Assembly (NCBI GenBank): GCA_015067125.1
Contig: SVNB01000017.1
Coordinates: 1 to 20,673, forward strand
Direction of reading: 5' to 3'
Source: Oscillospiraceae bacterium
GTDB taxonomy: Bacteria; Bacillota; Clostridia; Oscillospirales; Ruminococcaceae
Length of the DNA: 20,673 nucleotides
Part shown: positions 19,897 through 20,673 of the stretch, in pieces
Numbering within the stretch: the first letter of the stretch is position 1
How the letters are laid out: each line of letters begins with the position of its first letter
Position numbers and translations under genes: made by a program
Notes under the pieces: generated by a model
What the model was told of the DNA's origin: nothing
What the model saw: the letters and a program-made list of their open reading frames with translations, nothing else
The model's database searches: none

Positions 19897-20673
19897 ATGG
19901 AAAGAAACGAAAAACAATCCTGCGCAATAAAAACTTCCGTTGGCGGCCAGGCCCTTTTGGAAGGCATTATGATGAAAGGCCCGTTTAAAAGCGCCATGGC
20001 CGTAAGAAAACCAAACGGAGAAATAGATCTTTCCGTATGGGATACAAAAAAACTTACCGGAATAAGAAAAGTTCCGTTTGTCCGCGGAATATTTAATTTT
20101 GTGGATACACTTATTCAGGGTTACGACTGCCTTATGAAGTCCGCTGAAATTTCCGGTCAGGAAGAAGAACCGGATAAATTTGAACTTTGGCTTGATAAAA
20201 CCTTTGGCAAAGCTGCCGGAAGCGTTTTCAGCACCATTGTCACCGTTCTTGCGCTGGTGCTTGCAATAGGCCTTTTTTTTGGCGTGCCTGCACTGGTTAC
20301 GGGTCTTGTTTCGGATTTTATCACAAGCAAAGTTGCGCTTTCCGCAATAGAAGGCGTTATAAAAATCGGACTTTTTCTTGTTTACGTAATCGGTGTTTCC
20401 CAGATGAAAGATATAAAAAGAACCTTTATGTATCACGGCGCGGAACACAAAACCATATTCTGCTATGAACAGGGTCTTGATCTTACCGTGGAAAACGTAA
20501 GAATGCAAAAACGTTTTCACCCCAGATGCGGAACAAGCTTTCTTCTTATCGTTCTTGTGGTAAGCGTTTTGGTTTCTTCCGTAATCACCTGGGAAAATCT
20601 TTTGATCCGCGTTCTGCTTAAAGTGCTTATGCTGCCCATAACCGTGGGAATTTCTTACGAGATAATCAAATTT
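19897..20673 (+). CDS. DUF1385 family membrane protein (C-terminus cut by window edge)
   Basis: This is a predicted membrane protein of a family that is common in Firmicutes and functionally uncharacterised. 259 residues are visible without a stop. It shows TSVGGQALLEGIMMKGP near residues 13-29, RKVPFVRGIFNFVDTLIQGY, two to three hydrophobic segments, and the family signature YHGAEHKTIFCYEQG followed by RFHPRCGTSF. The conserved His, Glu, Lys and Cys residues of these motifs suggest a metal site or enzyme active site, but this is not established. The ATG follows AAAGGAG, 13 bp after the kinase stop, so it shares the operon. In other Clostridia this gene often stands next to rpmE, prfA or prmC, which may lie beyond the edge. 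Confidence 0.9.
   Translation, partial: MERNEKQSCAIKTSVGGQALLEGIMMKGPFKSAMAVRKPNGEIDLSVWDTKKLTGIRKVPFVRGIFNFVDTLIQGYDCLMKSAEISGQEEEPDKFELWLDKTFGKAAGSVFSTIVTVLALVLAIGLFFGVPALVTGLVSDFITSKVALSAIEGVIKIGLFLVYVIGVSQMKDIKRTFMYHGAEHKTIFCYEQGLDLTVENVRMQKRFHPRCGTSFLLIVLVVSVLVSSVITWENLLIRVLLKVLMLPITVGISYEIIKF

Overview
The window looks like chromosome from an endospore-forming member of the Clostridia, most likely an uncultured gut Oscillospiraceae or related lineage. The reasons are spmA-spmB, an AbrB-type transition regulator, clean sigma-A promoters with AGGAGG-type ribosome sites, a PurO-type IMP cyclohydrolase, a ZTP riboswitch, and intergenic hairpin repeats of a kind common in that group. Taxonomy is inferred from gene content only. 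Nothing looks like a phage, plasmid, insertion sequence or CRISPR array.

Region 1 (1-5433, minus strand) is a de novo purine operon: sigma-A promoter, ZTP riboswitch with terminator, purE, purC, purF, purM, a formate/nitrite-family channel, purN, and the start of a PurO-type IMP cyclohydrolase. The last genes are overlapped or tightly packed. Two things stand out. The PurF-like protein has lost every recognisable catalytic residue of its glutaminase domain while keeping its PRPP loop and candidate Fe-S cysteines. A putative formate channel is translationally coupled between purM and purN, in an operon whose riboswitch senses shortage of the formyl donor. Region 2 (5576-6684) is a divergent M42-family peptidase with its own promoter.

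Region 3 (6685-9283) holds a first response regulator/histidine kinase pair, with a likely TTG start on the regulator and a kinase that has almost no extracytoplasmic domain. It is flanked on both sides by two-unit clusters of a hairpin-rich repeat and by two copies of a 28-bp GC-rich hairpin. Region 4 (9284-9725, minus) is a tRNA cluster read Gly-Arg-His-Gln from one strong promoter, with terminators after His and after Gln.

Region 5 (9776-12399, plus) is a lipoprotein, a small membrane protein, alanine racemase and RimI, ending in a terminator shared with the convergent AbrB-type regulator (12416-12655). Region 6 (12781-15362) is spmA-spmB converging, with a 14-bp overlap, on a two-gene minus-strand unit (histidine phosphatase, then a membrane protein). 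Region 7 (15382-16120) is an XRE regulator divergent from that unit. Region 8 (16263-20673) is a second signalling operon: a lipoprotein with three calcium-loop-like motifs, an OmpR-type regulator, a sensor kinase with a periplasmic-size loop, and a DUF1385 membrane protein cut by the window edge.

Most genes belong to known families. The best candidates for something poorly described are the glutaminase-dead PurF with the formate channel in a ZTP-controlled operon, and the paired hairpin repeat units.
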